Assembly (NCBI RefSeq): GCF_001431665.1
Contig: NZ_LLXV01000026.1
Location: forward strand, 1-56,541
Length of the DNA: 56,541 nucleotides
Direction of reading: 5' to 3'
Source of the DNA: Stenotrophomonas beteli
GTDB lineage: Bacteria > Pseudomonadota > Gammaproteobacteria > Xanthomonadales > Xanthomonadaceae
The notes under the pieces were generated by a model, which worked only from the letters and a program-made list of their open reading frames with translations, did no database searches and was not told the origin of the DNA. Of this stretch, positions 42,876-51,985 are shown piece by piece. The position numbers and the translations under genes were made by a program. The first letter of the stretch is position 1, and every line of letters starts with the position of its first letter.

Positions 42876-43246
42876 CCTGCGTGGCGGTGCCGTGCGTTCC
42901 AGAGATGCGTGGCGGCCAGCAGCAGGCTGCCGGTGACGGTCAGCGGGGTTTCCCAGTCGTGCGAGGGCAGCGCCAGCGCGCCGGCCAGCAGCAGGCCCAG
43001 GCCCATGCCGGCGGCGGCCCAGGCCAGCACCGGCAGCGGCCGACGGCGCTGGGCCCGCCACAGCGCATAGCCGGTCAGCGGCAGGGCGATGGCCACGAAC
43101 AGCAGGTGCACCCATTCCGCTTCGGCCCAGGCGCCGAACAGCGGCAGCGTGGCGGCGAGCAGCGGCAGCGCCAGGCAATGCAACAGGCACAGGCTGGACA
43201 GGGCGACCGCGCCAGCATCGAGCAGGGCGGCGGAGGGCGACTTCAT
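42872..43246 (-). CDS. MerC-domain membrane protein
   Basis: This 124-residue protein has four hydrophobic helices. [10 protein letters not shown] motif in the first matches the MerC fold, where paired Cys bind a soft metal. Despite the name, MerC-like genes outside mer operons are often zinc-linked. Here the gene is divergent from a COG0523 GTPase across a Zur-box-like palindrome, so a role in zinc uptake or handling under zinc starvation is more likely than mercury transport. Its TAG stop is part of a SMAG terminus. Confidence 0.85.
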   Translation of the reverse strand: MKSPSAALLDAGAVALSSLCLLHCLALPLLAATLPLFGAWAEAEWVHLLFVAIALPLTGYALWRAQRRRPLPVLAWAAAGMGLGLLLAGALALPSHDWETPLTVTGSLLLAATHLWNARHRHAG

Positions 43247-43270
43247 CGGCGGCGGTTCCTTGCGTAACAG

Positions 43271-43287
43271 ATGTTATACAGTAACAT
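43271..43287. promoter_or_regulatory. Zur box between merC-like gene and COG0523 GTPase
   Basis: ATGTTATACAGTAACAT is a near-perfect palindrome flanked by TTTC. It closely matches the proteobacterial Zur consensus of the form GTTATA-N-TATAAC. It lies 25 bp from one start and 29 bp from the other, so one Zur dimer could repress both genes when zinc is sufficient. Confidence 0.8.
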
Positions 43288-43315
43288 TTCCGTTCCGCAG
43301 CCAACCCGCTCCGAC

Positions 43316-44641
43316 ATGAACACTGTTTCCCGCGCCGACCGTCGCCTTCCGGTCACCGTGCTGTCCGGCTTCCTCGGGGCCGGCAAGACCACCCTGCTCA
43401 ACCAGATCCTGCGCAACCGCCAGGGCCTGCGCGTGGCGGTCATCGTCAACGACATGAGCGAGGTCAACATCGATGCGCAGCTGGTGCGCGAGGGTGGGGC
43501 CGAACTGCGCCGCACCGAAGAGACGCTGGTGGAGTTCAGCAATGGCTGCATCTGCTGCACCCTGCGCGACGATCTGCTGCAGGAAGTGCGGCGCCTGGCC
43601 GATGCCGGCCGCTACGACTACCTGCTGATCGAATCGACCGGCATCGGCGAGCCGATGCCGGTGGCCGCCACCTTTGCGGTGCGCGACGAGCACGGCTTCA
43701 GCCTGAGCGACATCGCGCGCCTGGACACGATGGTGACGGTGGTCGATGGCAGCGCGTTCCTGGCCGACTTCGGCTCGACGCTGCGCTTGGCCGAGCGTGG
43801 CCAGCAGGCCGGGCCGGATGACGATCGCGGCGTGGTCGACCTGCTGTGCGAGCAGGTGGAATTTGCCGATGTGATCGTGGTCAGCAAGGTCGACCAGGTG
43901 GACGACGAAGTGCTGCAGGACACCCTGGCCGTACTGCGCGGGCTGAACCGGGAAGCCAAGCTGCTGTTGTCCAGCTTCGGCGATGTGCCGCTGAGCGAAC
44001 TGCTGGACACCGGTCGCTTCGACATGGAGCGTGCACAACGTGCACCCGGCTGGGTCAAGGAGCTGCGCGGCGAGCACACGCCGGAAACCGAGGAGTACGG
44101 CATCGGCAGCTTCGTCTACCGCTCGCGGCGTCCATTCCATCCGACGCGTTTCGCCCGGGCACTGCGGTCGGGCATGCCGGGCGTGATCCGCAGCAAGGGC
44201 TGGTTCTGGCTGGCCAACCGCATGGACTGGGTGGGCGAGTTGAACAGCGTCGGCGCGGCCACCCGCACCCAGGCCGCCGGGTTCTGGTATGCGGCGCGCC
44301 AGCGCGTGCGTGCCGGCCAGGAAGACACCACGCCGCTGCTGCCGCCGACACCGCTGCCCTACAGCGACCTGGGTTGGGCGAGGCAGCAGGCCGATTGCTG
44401 GAGCGCGCCGCTGCCGGGGCTCGAGGAATTCCCGGATCCGGCCGCGCACACGGCGATGCAGCGGCTGTGGCACCCGTTGTGGGGGGATCGCCGCCAGGAG
44501 CTGGTGGTGATCGGCGTGCACATGGATGAGCGTATGGTACGCGCGGAGCTGGATGCCTGCCTGCTCAACGACCAGGAGCTGCGTGCCGGGCCAATGCTGT
44601 GGCAGCAGTTGCCGCAGGCGTTCCCGGTGTGGAAGCGGTGA
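43316..44641 (+). CDS. zigA: COG0523-family GTPase (ZigA/CobW-like zinc metallochaperone)
   Basis: This 441-residue G3E GTPase has Walker A GFLGAGKT (residues 18-25), a metal-binding CxCC motif at 78-81 (CICC), ESTGIGEP near 106-113, and a guanine-specificity SKVD near 196-199. A C-terminal CobW_C domain is included, and length suits the longer ZigA group. Such proteins deliver zinc to client enzymes during zinc starvation. Zur-box control supports the zinc assignment over cobalt or nickel-type relatives. The start is the ATG at 43316 because the earlier in-frame start (43271) would place translation through the operator. Confidence 0.88.
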   Translation: MNTVSRADRRLPVTVLSGFLGAGKTTLLNQILRNRQGLRVAVIVNDMSEVNIDAQLVREGGAELRRTEETLVEFSNGCICCTLRDDLLQEVRRLADAGRYDYLLIESTGIGEPMPVAATFAVRDEHGFSLSDIARLDTMVTVVDGSAFLADFGSTLRLAERGQQAGPDDDRGVVDLLCEQVEFADVIVVSKVDQVDDEVLQDTLAVLRGLNREAKLLLSSFGDVPLSELLDTGRFDMERAQRAPGWVKELRGEHTPETEEYGIGSFVYRSRRPFHPTRFARALRSGMPGVIRSKGWFWLANRMDWVGELNSVGAATRTQAAGFWYAARQRVRAGQEDTTPLLPPTPLPYSDLGWARQQADCWSAPLPGLEEFPDPAAHTAMQRLWHPLWGDRRQELVVIGVHMDERMVRAELDACLLNDQELRAGPMLWQQLPQAFPVWKR

Positions 44642-44663
44642 CGGTGCACTGAGGATGCATGGG

Positions 44664-44749
44664 TTGCCGGCCAGCGGCCGGCACTCCCCCTGGTCGATAC
44701 GCCATGCGCGGATGGATGCATGGCGGAGTCGAGCATGGCTCGACTCTAC
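44664..44749. repeat. two SMAG-type units
   Basis: GTTGCCGGCCAGCGGCCGGCAC lies at about 44663-44684. GGAGTCGAGCATGGCTCGACTCTAC lies at 44725-44749, and its CTAC end holds the stop of the ABC-F gene. Confidence 0.78.
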
Positions 44750-46353
44750 AGACTGTCACGCCACTGCCAGCTGTTGGCGCTTACCTGCAGCACGTGGGTC
44801 GGTCGCAATGCCTCCAGCAGGTGCCGGTCGTGGCTGACCATCACCAGCGCGCCCGGCCACGCCGCAAGCAGTTCCTCCAACGCCTGCAAGGCGCTTAGAT
44901 CCAGCGCATTACCGGGCTCGTCCAGCAGCAACAGCTGGGGCGCGGGATCGGCGTACAGCACGCTGGCCAGCGCACCTTTCACGCGTTCGCCATCGCTGAG
45001 GCTGTGGGCTGCCCGCTGGATGCGCTTTGCATCCAGCCAGAGCAGGGCCAGCCGCGTGCGCAGCTCGCCTGGGTCCGCGCCCGGGTTGGCGGCCTGCACG
45101 GTGTCGAGGATGCTGCGCTCGCCGGACAGCCCCAGCAGCTGCTGGTCGAGCAGGGCCAGTGGCGCATGCCGTTGCACGGCGCCACTGCGTGCAGGCAGCT
45201 GGCCGGCCAGCACACGCAGCAGGGTCGATTTGCCGCTGCCGTTGTCACCGACCACGGCGATGCGCTGGCCGCGGCGGATCTCCAGCTGCAACGGTGCACT
45301 GCAGCCATGTGGCAGCACCAGCGCCTCGGCCTGTAGCAGGCGCATGCTGCCACGGTCACCCGCACCGGCGAACAGTGCCAGTTCCGGCGCCGCGTGCACC
45401 GCCGATGCCGCTGCGCGCAGATGCTCTGCGCTGGCCTGCAGGAGTTCGGCCTGCACCTGTTGTGCGCGGCCGTGGCTGGCCTCGGCGCGCTGCTTCTGCC
45501 GGCCGAGCAGGATCGGGGCCTGGTTGGCCTGCTTCGCATCGCGGTTGCCACGCGCCTGGCGTTGTTGTTGCCGTTCGTGCTGTTCGCGCGCGCTGCGTTG
45601 CTGCTGGCGGTGCTGGGCGCGCGCATGGTCGAGCTGGGCGGCGGCAGCTTCGCGCTCGGCGGCGCGCGCATCGGCATAGTGCTGCCACGGTCCGCCGTAA
45701 CGATGCAGCCCGCGCCCATCGAGTTCGACGATCTGCTGCATGTGCGCCAGCAGCTCGCGATCATGACTGATCACCAGCAGGCCACCGCGCCACTGCTGCA
45801 ACTGCTCGTACAGCTGTTGGCGATGGCGTGCATCGAGGTGGTTGCTGGGTTCGTCCAGGATCAGCCAATCGGCACCGCTGGCCCAAGCACCGGACAGCGC
45901 GACCTGCATGGCCTGGCCACCACTGAGGCGCGCGGCCGGCTGGGCGGGATCGAGGTCGTCGGGAAGCCGAAGCGCCCGCCATTGCTGCTGCAGGCGTTCG
46001 CGCAGATCCCAGCGGTCGCCGACGCAGGCGAAGTCGGCCTCGTCCACGCTGCCGGCTTCGATGCGTTGCAGTGCGGCCAGTTCCGCGCCGACGCCGGCCA
46101 GTTCACCGACCGTGCCGGCGGGTGGATAGCCGGGCGTCGGCAACAGGAACACGCGGCCACTGCCGCGCACCTGGCCAGTGTCGGGCAGCAACCGTCCGGC
46201 CAGCAGGCGTGCGAGCACGCTCTTGCCGGCGCCATTGGCACCGACCAGGCCGGTGGCGACCGGTTCGAAGGAAAACGTCAGATCGGAAAACAGCGGGCGG
46301 CCGTCGGCCAATCGATACGACACGCGATCGAGCGTGAGGGAATGCGGGGTCAT
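44746..46353 (-). CDS. ABC-F family ATPase
   Basis: This 535-residue protein has two ABC domains in one chain and no membrane segment, the ABC-F layout. Domain 1: Walker A GANGAGKS, signature LSGGQ, Walker B LILDEPSNHLD. Domain 2: Walker A GDNGSGKS, signature LSDGE, Walker B LLLDEPGNALD. A basic, Gln-rich linker (about residues 225-300) joins them. ABC-F proteins bind the ribosome and ease stalled translation, and some give antibiotic resistance. Which type this is cannot be told. GGAGG precedes the ATG. The stop is from a SMAG terminus. Confidence 0.9.
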   Translation of the reverse strand: MTPHSLTLDRVSYRLADGRPLFSDLTFSFEPVATGLVGANGAGKSVLARLLAGRLLPDTGQVRGSGRVFLLPTPGYPPAGTVGELAGVGAELAALQRIEAGSVDEADFACVGDRWDLRERLQQQWRALRLPDDLDPAQPAARLSGGQAMQVALSGAWASGADWLILDEPSNHLDARHRQQLYEQLQQWRGGLLVISHDRELLAHMQQIVELDGRGLHRYGGPWQHYADARAAEREAAAAQLDHARAQHRQQQRSAREQHERQQQRQARGNRDAKQANQAPILLGRQKQRAEASHGRAQQVQAELLQASAEHLRAAASAVHAAPELALFAGAGDRGSMRLLQAEALVLPHGCSAPLQLEIRRGQRIAVVGDNGSGKSTLLRVLAGQLPARSGAVQRHAPLALLDQQLLGLSGERSILDTVQAANPGADPGELRTRLALLWLDAKRIQRAAHSLSDGERVKGALASVLYADPAPQLLLLDEPGNALDLSALQALEELLAAWPGALVMVSHDRHLLEALRPTHVLQVSANSWQWRDSL

Positions 46354-46513
46354 GCGACCTCCATGGATGCCGGGTTCTCCCCTGCGCGCAGGGGCGGGAA
46401 GAGTCAGGCCGTCTGGTGGGAAGACGGCGGCATCAATGGCGCATTGGTCGCGAGCCTCTGGGAGGAATGAGGGGGCCAGTATAGCGGGGCTGGCTGAATG
46501 GCTGCGTGCAGCT

Positions 46514-46578
46514 GTAGAGCCGAGCCACGCTCGGCTGATCTTCGCTCGAAGAAGCATCCACGCATGGCGTGGATCTAC
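46514..46578. repeat. SMAG palindromes of two subtypes
   Basis: GTAGAGCCGAGCCACGCTCGGC is followed by CCACGCATGGCGTGGATCTAC. The CTAC holds the TAG of the LysR gene. The same pair of subtypes occurs at 32-142. Confidence 0.8.
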
Positions 46579-47474
46579 GGCACGGTTCCCAAGCGCTCGC
46601 CGACGAAGTCGATGAACACCCGCAGCTTGGGCAGCACGTGGCGGCCGGAGGGCCACAGCAGATGGAAGGTTCCGCAGGAATGCACGTGTTCTTCCAGCAC
46701 GGTCACCAGCCGGCCGTCGGCCAGCGCATCACGCACCGAATGCACCGGCACGAACGCCACGCCGACATCGCGCAGCGCCAGCGCCACGCGCGCTTCGATG
46801 GTATTGGCCACCATGTGTACCGGCAGCTCCTGCGGCGTTTCATCGTCGGGCCAGTGGATCGGCCACGGCTCCAGCTTGCCGGTGGTGGGGAAGCGATAGT
46901 GCAGCAGCGTGTGCTGCATCAGTTCCGCCGGCGTGCGCGGAACCCCGCGACGCTGCAGGTAGCCCGGCGAGGCGATGACACGGCGCGGGAATACCCCCAG
47001 GCGTCGTGCGTTCATGCGCGAGTCGCTGGGTTCACCGACACGCAGCACGGCATCGAAGCCTTCCTCGATGACATCGACCAGGCGGTCGCTGAAATCCAGA
47101 TCGAGCCGGATGTCCGGGTACGCCGCCATGAACTCGGCCATCAGCGGCAGGGTCAGGTCGCCCACCAGCGGCAGGCTGATGCGCAGTGTGCCGCTGGGCG
47201 TGGCATGTGGCTGGGCGAGTTCGGTGCGGGCCGCATCGCGTTCGTCGAGGATGCGCCGGCAGCGTGCCAGGAACAACTGGCCTTCGGCGGTGAGGGTGAT
47301 GCTGCGCGTGCTGCGGTGGAACAGGCGCACGCCCAGCGCGTGTTCGAGCCGGGCCACGCACTTGCCGGCGGCCGAGGCGGAGATGCCCTGCAGGCGCCCG
47401 GTCTCGACGAAGCTGCGGGTGTCGGCGGCGTGCACGAAGGTCTGCAGGTTGGCGAGGTTGTCCAGGACTGACAT
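46575..47474 (-). CDS. LysR-family transcriptional regulator
   Basis: This 299-residue LysR regulator has an N-terminal winged helix (LQTFVHAADTRSFVETGRLQGIS... then RLFHRSTRSITLTAEG, residues about 9-64). A C-terminal effector-binding domain (RISLPLVGDLTLPLMAEFM and on) follows, typical of the CrgA-like branch. It is divergent from the serine hydrolase/MFS pair with a 227-bp gap, so those genes are its most likely target. The inducer is unknown. Confidence 0.9.
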   Translation of the reverse strand: MSVLDNLANLQTFVHAADTRSFVETGRLQGISASAAGKCVARLEHALGVRLFHRSTRSITLTAEGQLFLARCRRILDERDAARTELAQPHATPSGTLRISLPLVGDLTLPLMAEFMAAYPDIRLDLDFSDRLVDVIEEGFDAVLRVGEPSDSRMNARRLGVFPRRVIASPGYLQRRGVPRTPAELMQHTLLHYRFPTTGKLEPWPIHWPDDETPQELPVHMVANTIEARVALALRDVGVAFVPVHSVRDALADGRLVTVLEEHVHSCGTFHLLWPSGRHVLPKLRVFIDFVGERLGTVP

Positions 47475-47701
47475 GGGCGTGCGGGCGATGAAAGCGGCAG
47501 GGTAGGGGAGAGGGGCACTGGCGGCGGCGTGGCCACCGCAACGCTGTGGTGCGTGACGGGGCGCGGGCGGTTGCGGCCTCGCAGTTCCGGCCATCATGCC
47601 GATTGCGGACTGCACGGTCCACGATGCGCGGAGCGGTACCCCGCTTTTTGCGGCGCAGCGTGCTGCCTAACGTGGCGGGCCTCTCCCCACGGATCACTGC
47701 G

Positions 47702-48880
47702 ATGAATGCCGCTCATTCTCTTCAACCCGCGCCGACCCTGCCCTCGGTGCTGCGCCTGTTGCAGCAGGTGCACCCACAGCGCCTGGTCGGTGCGGTGGTG
47801 CGCGTGCGCCAGCACGGGGTGCTGCGCCATGCCAGTGCCACCGGGCTGTCCGATCGCGAAGCGGCCACGCCGATGCGCCCTGACCAGCTGTTCCGGCTGG
47901 CGTCGGTGAGCAAGCCGCTGCTGACCACGGTGTTGCTGCGCCTGGTGGCGGACGGGGTGCTGGACCTGGATACGCCGGTGCAGCGCTGGCTGCCGCAGTT
48001 CCGCCCGGCGCTGGCCGACGGCAGCACGCCGCCGATCAGCCTGCGCCAGCTGCTCAGCCACAGCAGCGGGTTGGGCTATCGCTTCCTGGAAGCCGATGCG
48101 GATGGCCCCTACGCACGCGCCGGTGTCAGTGACGGCATGGACGCCAACCCGCTGTCCCTGGCCGACAACGTGCAGCGCATCGCGCAGGTACCGCTGCTGT
48201 TCGCGCCGGGCAGCCAGTGGCTGTATTCGCTGGGTGTGGATGTGGCCGGTGCGGTGGCCGAGGCGGCAACCGGCGAGACCTTGCAGGCCCTGTTCGCGCG
48301 ATTGCTGGCCGCGCCGCTGGGCCTGCGCGACACCGCGTTCGCCACGCGTGATGCGGCTCGCCTGGCCACGCCCTATGTGAGCGATACGGTGCAACCACAT
48401 CGCCTGCGCGAAGGGGAGGTCGTGGCGCCGTTCGAGGGCACCGTGGGCATCGACTACAGCCTGGCGCGCGCCACCGATGCGAGCCGCTTCGCGTCAGCCG
48501 GCGCCGGCCTGGTGGGCACCGCCGACGAGGTGATGGCGGTGCTGGAGGCATTGCGTGATGTGCGGGCGTCGGGGCTGCTGCCGCCGGCACTGGTGGCAGA
48601 GATGGGCACGCCACAGGTGGGAGAACAGGGACCGCCCGAGCCGGCCGGCTGGGGTTTCGGGCTGGGCTTTGCGGTCCTGCGTGATGCCGCCGCCAGTGGG
48701 ACACCGCAGAGCGTGGGTACCTGGCGCTGGGGCGGTGCCTATGGCCACAGCTGGTTCGTTGACCCGGCGCGGGGGCTGAGCGTGGTGGCGCTGACCAACA
48801 CCCTCTACGAAGGCATGGATGGTCCCTTTGTCGATGCGCTGCGCGATGCCGTGTATGCCGATCTGGAGGCCACCCCATGA
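47702..48880 (+). CDS. serine hydrolase, class C beta-lactamase/esterase fold
   Basis: This 392-residue protein is of the beta-lactamase/transpeptidase-like family. The nucleophile motif is S-x-x-K at residues 68-71 (SVSK). The second motif YSL replaces the YxN of true class C enzymes. The third is GHSW near residue 343 in place of KTG. With YSL and HSW, an esterase or peptidase (EstB-like) is more likely than a beta-lactamase. No signal peptide is evident, so it seems cytosolic. The MFS gene overlaps its stop (ATGA), so the two are translated together. Confidence 0.85.
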   Translation: MNAAHSLQPAPTLPSVLRLLQQVHPQRLVGAVVRVRQHGVLRHASATGLSDREAATPMRPDQLFRLASVSKPLLTTVLLRLVADGVLDLDTPVQRWLPQFRPALADGSTPPISLRQLLSHSSGLGYRFLEADADGPYARAGVSDGMDANPLSLADNVQRIAQVPLLFAPGSQWLYSLGVDVAGAVAEAATGETLQALFARLLAAPLGLRDTAFATRDAARLATPYVSDTVQPHRLREGEVVAPFEGTVGIDYSLARATDASRFASAGAGLVGTADEVMAVLEALRDVRASGLLPPALVAEMGTPQVGEQGPPEPAGWGFGLGFAVLRDAAASGTPQSVGTWRWGGAYGHSWFVDPARGLSVVALTNTLYEGMDGPFVDALRDAVYADLEATP

Positions 48881-50061
48881 GTGGTCATGCCCTCGATGCG
48901 GCCAGCCCGGCCGGCGAGGCCACGCGCCTGCCGTGGGCGGGCCTGTTGGCGCTGGCCGGCGGCGGTTTCATCACGCTGCTGACCGAGACCCTGCCGGCCG
49001 GCGTGCTGCGGCCGATGGGGCAGAGCCTGGGCGTGAGCGATGCCGCGGTGGGCCAGCTGGTCAGCGTGTACGCGCTGGGCTCGGTGATGGCGGCGTTGCC
49101 GATGACCGCGCTGACCCAGCGCTTGCCGCGACGGCCGCTGCTGCTGGCGGCGATTGCCGGCTTCGTGGTGGTCAACACGCTGACCGCGTTGAGCAGCAGC
49201 TATCCGTTGATCCTGGCCGCACGCTTCCTGGCCGGCGTCTGCGGTGGCCTGCTGTGGTCGCTGGTGGCCGGCTACGCCGCGCGCATGGTGGTGCCGTCGT
49301 TGCAGGGCCGGGCGATCGCGGTGGCGATGGTCGGTTCACCGCTGGCGCTGTCGCTGGGGGTTCCGGCGGGCACGCTGCTCGGCCAGCAGATCGGCTGGCG
49401 CTGGGCATTCGCGCTGATGAGCGTGCTGGGCGTCGGGCTGCTGGCCTACGCGCGCTGGGCGTTGCCGGCGCTGACCGCTGCCGGGGCCGGACAGCGCACA
49501 TCGCTGGGCTCGGTGTGGCGCATGCCCGGGGTACGCAGCGCGCTGGCCGTGATGGCGTTGTACGTGCTGGCGCACAACGTGCTCTACACCTACATCGAAC
49601 CCCTGGCGGTGGACGCTGGCGCCGGTGCGTGGCTGGACCGGTTGCTGCTGGCGTTCGGCGTGGCGGCGATCGTCGGCATCGGCATCGCCGGCTGGGGCGT
49701 GGATCGTCACCTGCGCCGCCTGGTCTGGGCGGCGGTGGTGGGCTTCCTGCTGCCGGTGCTGGCGCTGTTGCTGTGGCCGGGTGAACCGGGCGCGCTGCTT
49801 CCAGCCACGATCATGTGGGGGGTGGCCTTCGGTGCGGTGCCGACGCTGTTCCAGACTGCGCTGGCGCGCCGGGCCGGGGCGGCGGCCGATCTGGCGCAGT
49901 CGATGCTGGTGACCGGCTGGAACCTGGCCATCGCTGCCGGCGGTGTGGCCGGTGGCGTGCTGCTGCAGGCCGGCGGCGCTGGCGTGCTGGGGTGGTTGCC
50001 GTTGCTGCTGCTGGTGGTCAGTGCAGGGTGGCTGCTGGCGCGGCCGCAGGCGTGGCTGTAG
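48877..50061 (+). CDS. major facilitator superfamily transporter
   Basis: This 394-residue, 12-helix MFS transporter is of the drug/sugar-exporter (DHA1, AraJ/YdhP-like) type. GGFITLLTETLPAGVLRPM in helix 1, the loop-2 motif with LTQRLPRRPLL (about residues 78-88), and RFLAGVCGGLLWSLVAGYAARM near 105-125 are typical. The start overlaps the serine hydrolase stop. The LysR gene across the divergent gap suggests induced efflux of a compound the hydrolase may process; that is inference. Confidence 0.88.
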   Translation: MSGHALDAASPAGEATRLPWAGLLALAGGGFITLLTETLPAGVLRPMGQSLGVSDAAVGQLVSVYALGSVMAALPMTALTQRLPRRPLLLAAIAGFVVVNTLTALSSSYPLILAARFLAGVCGGLLWSLVAGYAARMVVPSLQGRAIAVAMVGSPLALSLGVPAGTLLGQQIGWRWAFALMSVLGVGLLAYARWALPALTAAGAGQRTSLGSVWRMPGVRSALAVMALYVLAHNVLYTYIEPLAVDAGAGAWLDRLLLAFGVAAIVGIGIAGWGVDRHLRRLVWAAVVGFLLPVLALLLWPGEPGALLPATIMWGVAFGAVPTLFQTALARRAGAAADLAQSMLVTGWNLAIAAGGVAGGVLLQAGGAGVLGWLPLLLLVVSAGWLLARPQAWL

Positions 50062-50080
50062 ACGACGATCACGGCAGTTG

Positions 50081-50144
50081 GGTGCCGGCCAGCGGCCGGC
50101 ACCGCCGCCGAGCGTGGGCTCGGCGCTGCGGCCGGCGCTTCTAC
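50081..50144. repeat. SMAG-type units
   Basis: GGTGCCGGCCAGCGGCCGGCACC is followed by GCCGAGCGTGGGCTCGGC and a diverged CTTCTAC end, which contains the stop of the phosphodiesterase gene. Confidence 0.7.
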
Positions 50145-51757
50145 TCCTTCGGCGCCTGCTCGATCGGCACGCTGCGCGGGTTCTGCATGTGCTCGCGCGC
50201 GGCGCCATACTGCTGCTGCCGCTTGTGATGGAATGCCACGAACTCGTCGCGTGGCAACGGCCGCGAGAACAGCCAGCCTTGCCCGAATTCCACGTGCCGG
50301 CTGTGCAGGTAGGCCAGCTGCGCCTCGGTCTCCACGCCCTCGGCCACCACCCACAGGCCCAGTTCCTTGGCCATGTCGATGATGTGCGGGGTGACCGGGC
50401 TGGTCGCGCTTTCGGTGCCGATCGCATCGATGAAGGACTTGTCGATCTTCAGCGCATCCAGCGGCAGCTGTTCCAGGTACTGCAGGCTTGAGAAGCCCAC
50501 GCCGAAATCGTCGATGGCCACGCTGTGCCCGGCGCGCCGCGCTGCCGCCAGCATGGTGCGTGCACGATCCAGGTCGAGGAAGCCGCGTTCGGTGGCTTCC
50601 ATCCAGATCTGCTGCGGCAGGATGCCGCTGCCGGCCATATGCCTGGAGATCATCTTCAGCGCACGGCCGCTGCTGATGTCTTCGGCGGCCAGGTTGATGG
50701 CGATGTGCGCGCTGCGGTCGGCCACCAGCAGTTCGCGCATGTCGCGCACCACGTTCTCGATCACCAGGTCGGTGACGTCGGCGATCATGCCGGCCTCTTC
50801 GGCCAGCGGAATGAACAGGTCCGGCCGCACCTGGGTGCCATCGGGACGCTGCCAGCGCACCAGCGCTTCGGCGCCGACGCAGATGCCGGTGTCCAGTTCG
50901 ATGATCGGCTGGTAGTGCAGGTAAAGCTCGCGGCGGCGGATGGCCGTGGCCAGCTCGCCACGCAACGACAGCCGGCGCTGCGACAGCCAGATCACCAGGC
51001 CGGCACCGGCCGCGGCCAGCAACAGGCCCAGCGGGACATACAGCCATGCCTGCTGGCGGAAGGTGGCGGCCAATGCGGTGCGGGGCGTGGTGGCGATCGC
51101 CAGCCACTCCTCGTTGCGCGAGGTGGCGTACAGGGTGTTCTGGTCCAGGCCCTGGCCGGGATCGCGCAGCAGTGCCAGCAGCAGCTTCGGGTCCACGCCG
51201 GACTGCTTGGCCAGCAGACGCCCATCGGGGCTGGCCAGGGCCAGGCGCACGTGCGGATCGGCGATGACATCCACGAAGCGGCGTGGGTCGACCAGCACGT
51301 CGTAGGAGCCGTACAGGACGGCCAGCATCTGGCGGCGCCCGCTTGCTTCCGGGCGCACGTCCACCGCGATGCCGGCGCCGTCGCTGGTGACATGGTCGGG
51401 CTTGGGCTGGTCCACGTCGGACAGGAACGGCCCCCAGGACGTGCAGCGCAGCTTGCCGCCTTCGAAGTACCCCATCTGCTCGATCGACGAGGTGGTCATC
51501 ACCAGCGTCTGCATGCGCCGGATGTGGTCGGCGCTGCACGGCACGTGGGCGCCGGCCTGGACTGACTTCAATGCGGCCAGCGCTTCCTGGTAGGACAGGT
51601 CCGAGCGGCGCAGGGTGCGCCCGGCGATATCGCGCAGGCGTTCCTGCTCGACACTGACCGCCCGGTCCCAGGTGGCATAGGCCATCACCGCGATGGGCAC
51701 GGCTGCGGCAAGCAGCGCCAGCGCGGTGCCACCGATGATGACGCGCAGGCGGCTCAT
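50141..51757 (-). CDS. CSS-motif EAL cyclic-di-GMP phosphodiesterase
   Basis: This 538-residue protein has a transmembrane helix near residues 7-28, then a periplasmic CSS-type sensor with cysteines in HVPCSADH and KLRCTSWG. A second helix lies near 236-258, and a cytosolic EAL domain from about 265 to 515. EAL catalytic motifs look complete: EALVRW, INLAAED (Asn), EATERG (Glu), DDFGVGFSSL, KIDKSFI, EGVETEAQ. It should hydrolyse c-di-GMP to pGpG. In E. coli PdeC the CSS cysteines respond to the periplasmic redox state (DsbA/DsbB), and the same control is plausible here. The start at 51757 (MSRLRVIIGG) puts the helix at the N-terminus. Confidence 0.92.
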   Translation of the reverse strand: MSRLRVIIGGTALALLAAAVPIAVMAYATWDRAVSVEQERLRDIAGRTLRRSDLSYQEALAALKSVQAGAHVPCSADHIRRMQTLVMTTSSIEQMGYFEGGKLRCTSWGPFLSDVDQPKPDHVTSDGAGIAVDVRPEASGRRQMLAVLYGSYDVLVDPRRFVDVIADPHVRLALASPDGRLLAKQSGVDPKLLLALLRDPGQGLDQNTLYATSRNEEWLAIATTPRTALAATFRQQAWLYVPLGLLLAAAGAGLVIWLSQRRLSLRGELATAIRRRELYLHYQPIIELDTGICVGAEALVRWQRPDGTQVRPDLFIPLAEEAGMIADVTDLVIENVVRDMRELLVADRSAHIAINLAAEDISSGRALKMISRHMAGSGILPQQIWMEATERGFLDLDRARTMLAAARRAGHSVAIDDFGVGFSSLQYLEQLPLDALKIDKSFIDAIGTESATSPVTPHIIDMAKELGLWVVAEGVETEAQLAYLHSRHVEFGQGWLFSRPLPRDEFVAFHHKRQQQYGAAREHMQNPRSVPIEQAPKE

Positions 51758-51985
51758 GGCCGGGGCTCCGGCAGGGCGGTCGGGGCAGAGCACATGGTCG
51801 GGCCGGTCCTTGGGCAGGTGCGGCTATCTGAACACGGTGCCGGGCCGGACGGAATGGGATCAATACGGTATTGGGTCACATTGTGGTGAAAGCGAACCTG
51901 TATGACGTTACCGGCCGGTCTGGTGCTGGCGCTCCGGGCCGGGGAGGACTACCGTCGAATGCTTCGCCCGTCCCTTCCCGTGCCC

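Noticed and set aside
42872..43246. Mercury-resistance merC
   Set aside because: No merR, merT, merP or merA is nearby, and the promoter holds a Zur-like box.
47702..48880. True class C beta-lactamase
   Set aside because: The S-x-x-K is present, but YxN and KTG are replaced by YSL and HSW and no signal peptide is seen, so an esterase-like hydrolase is more likely.
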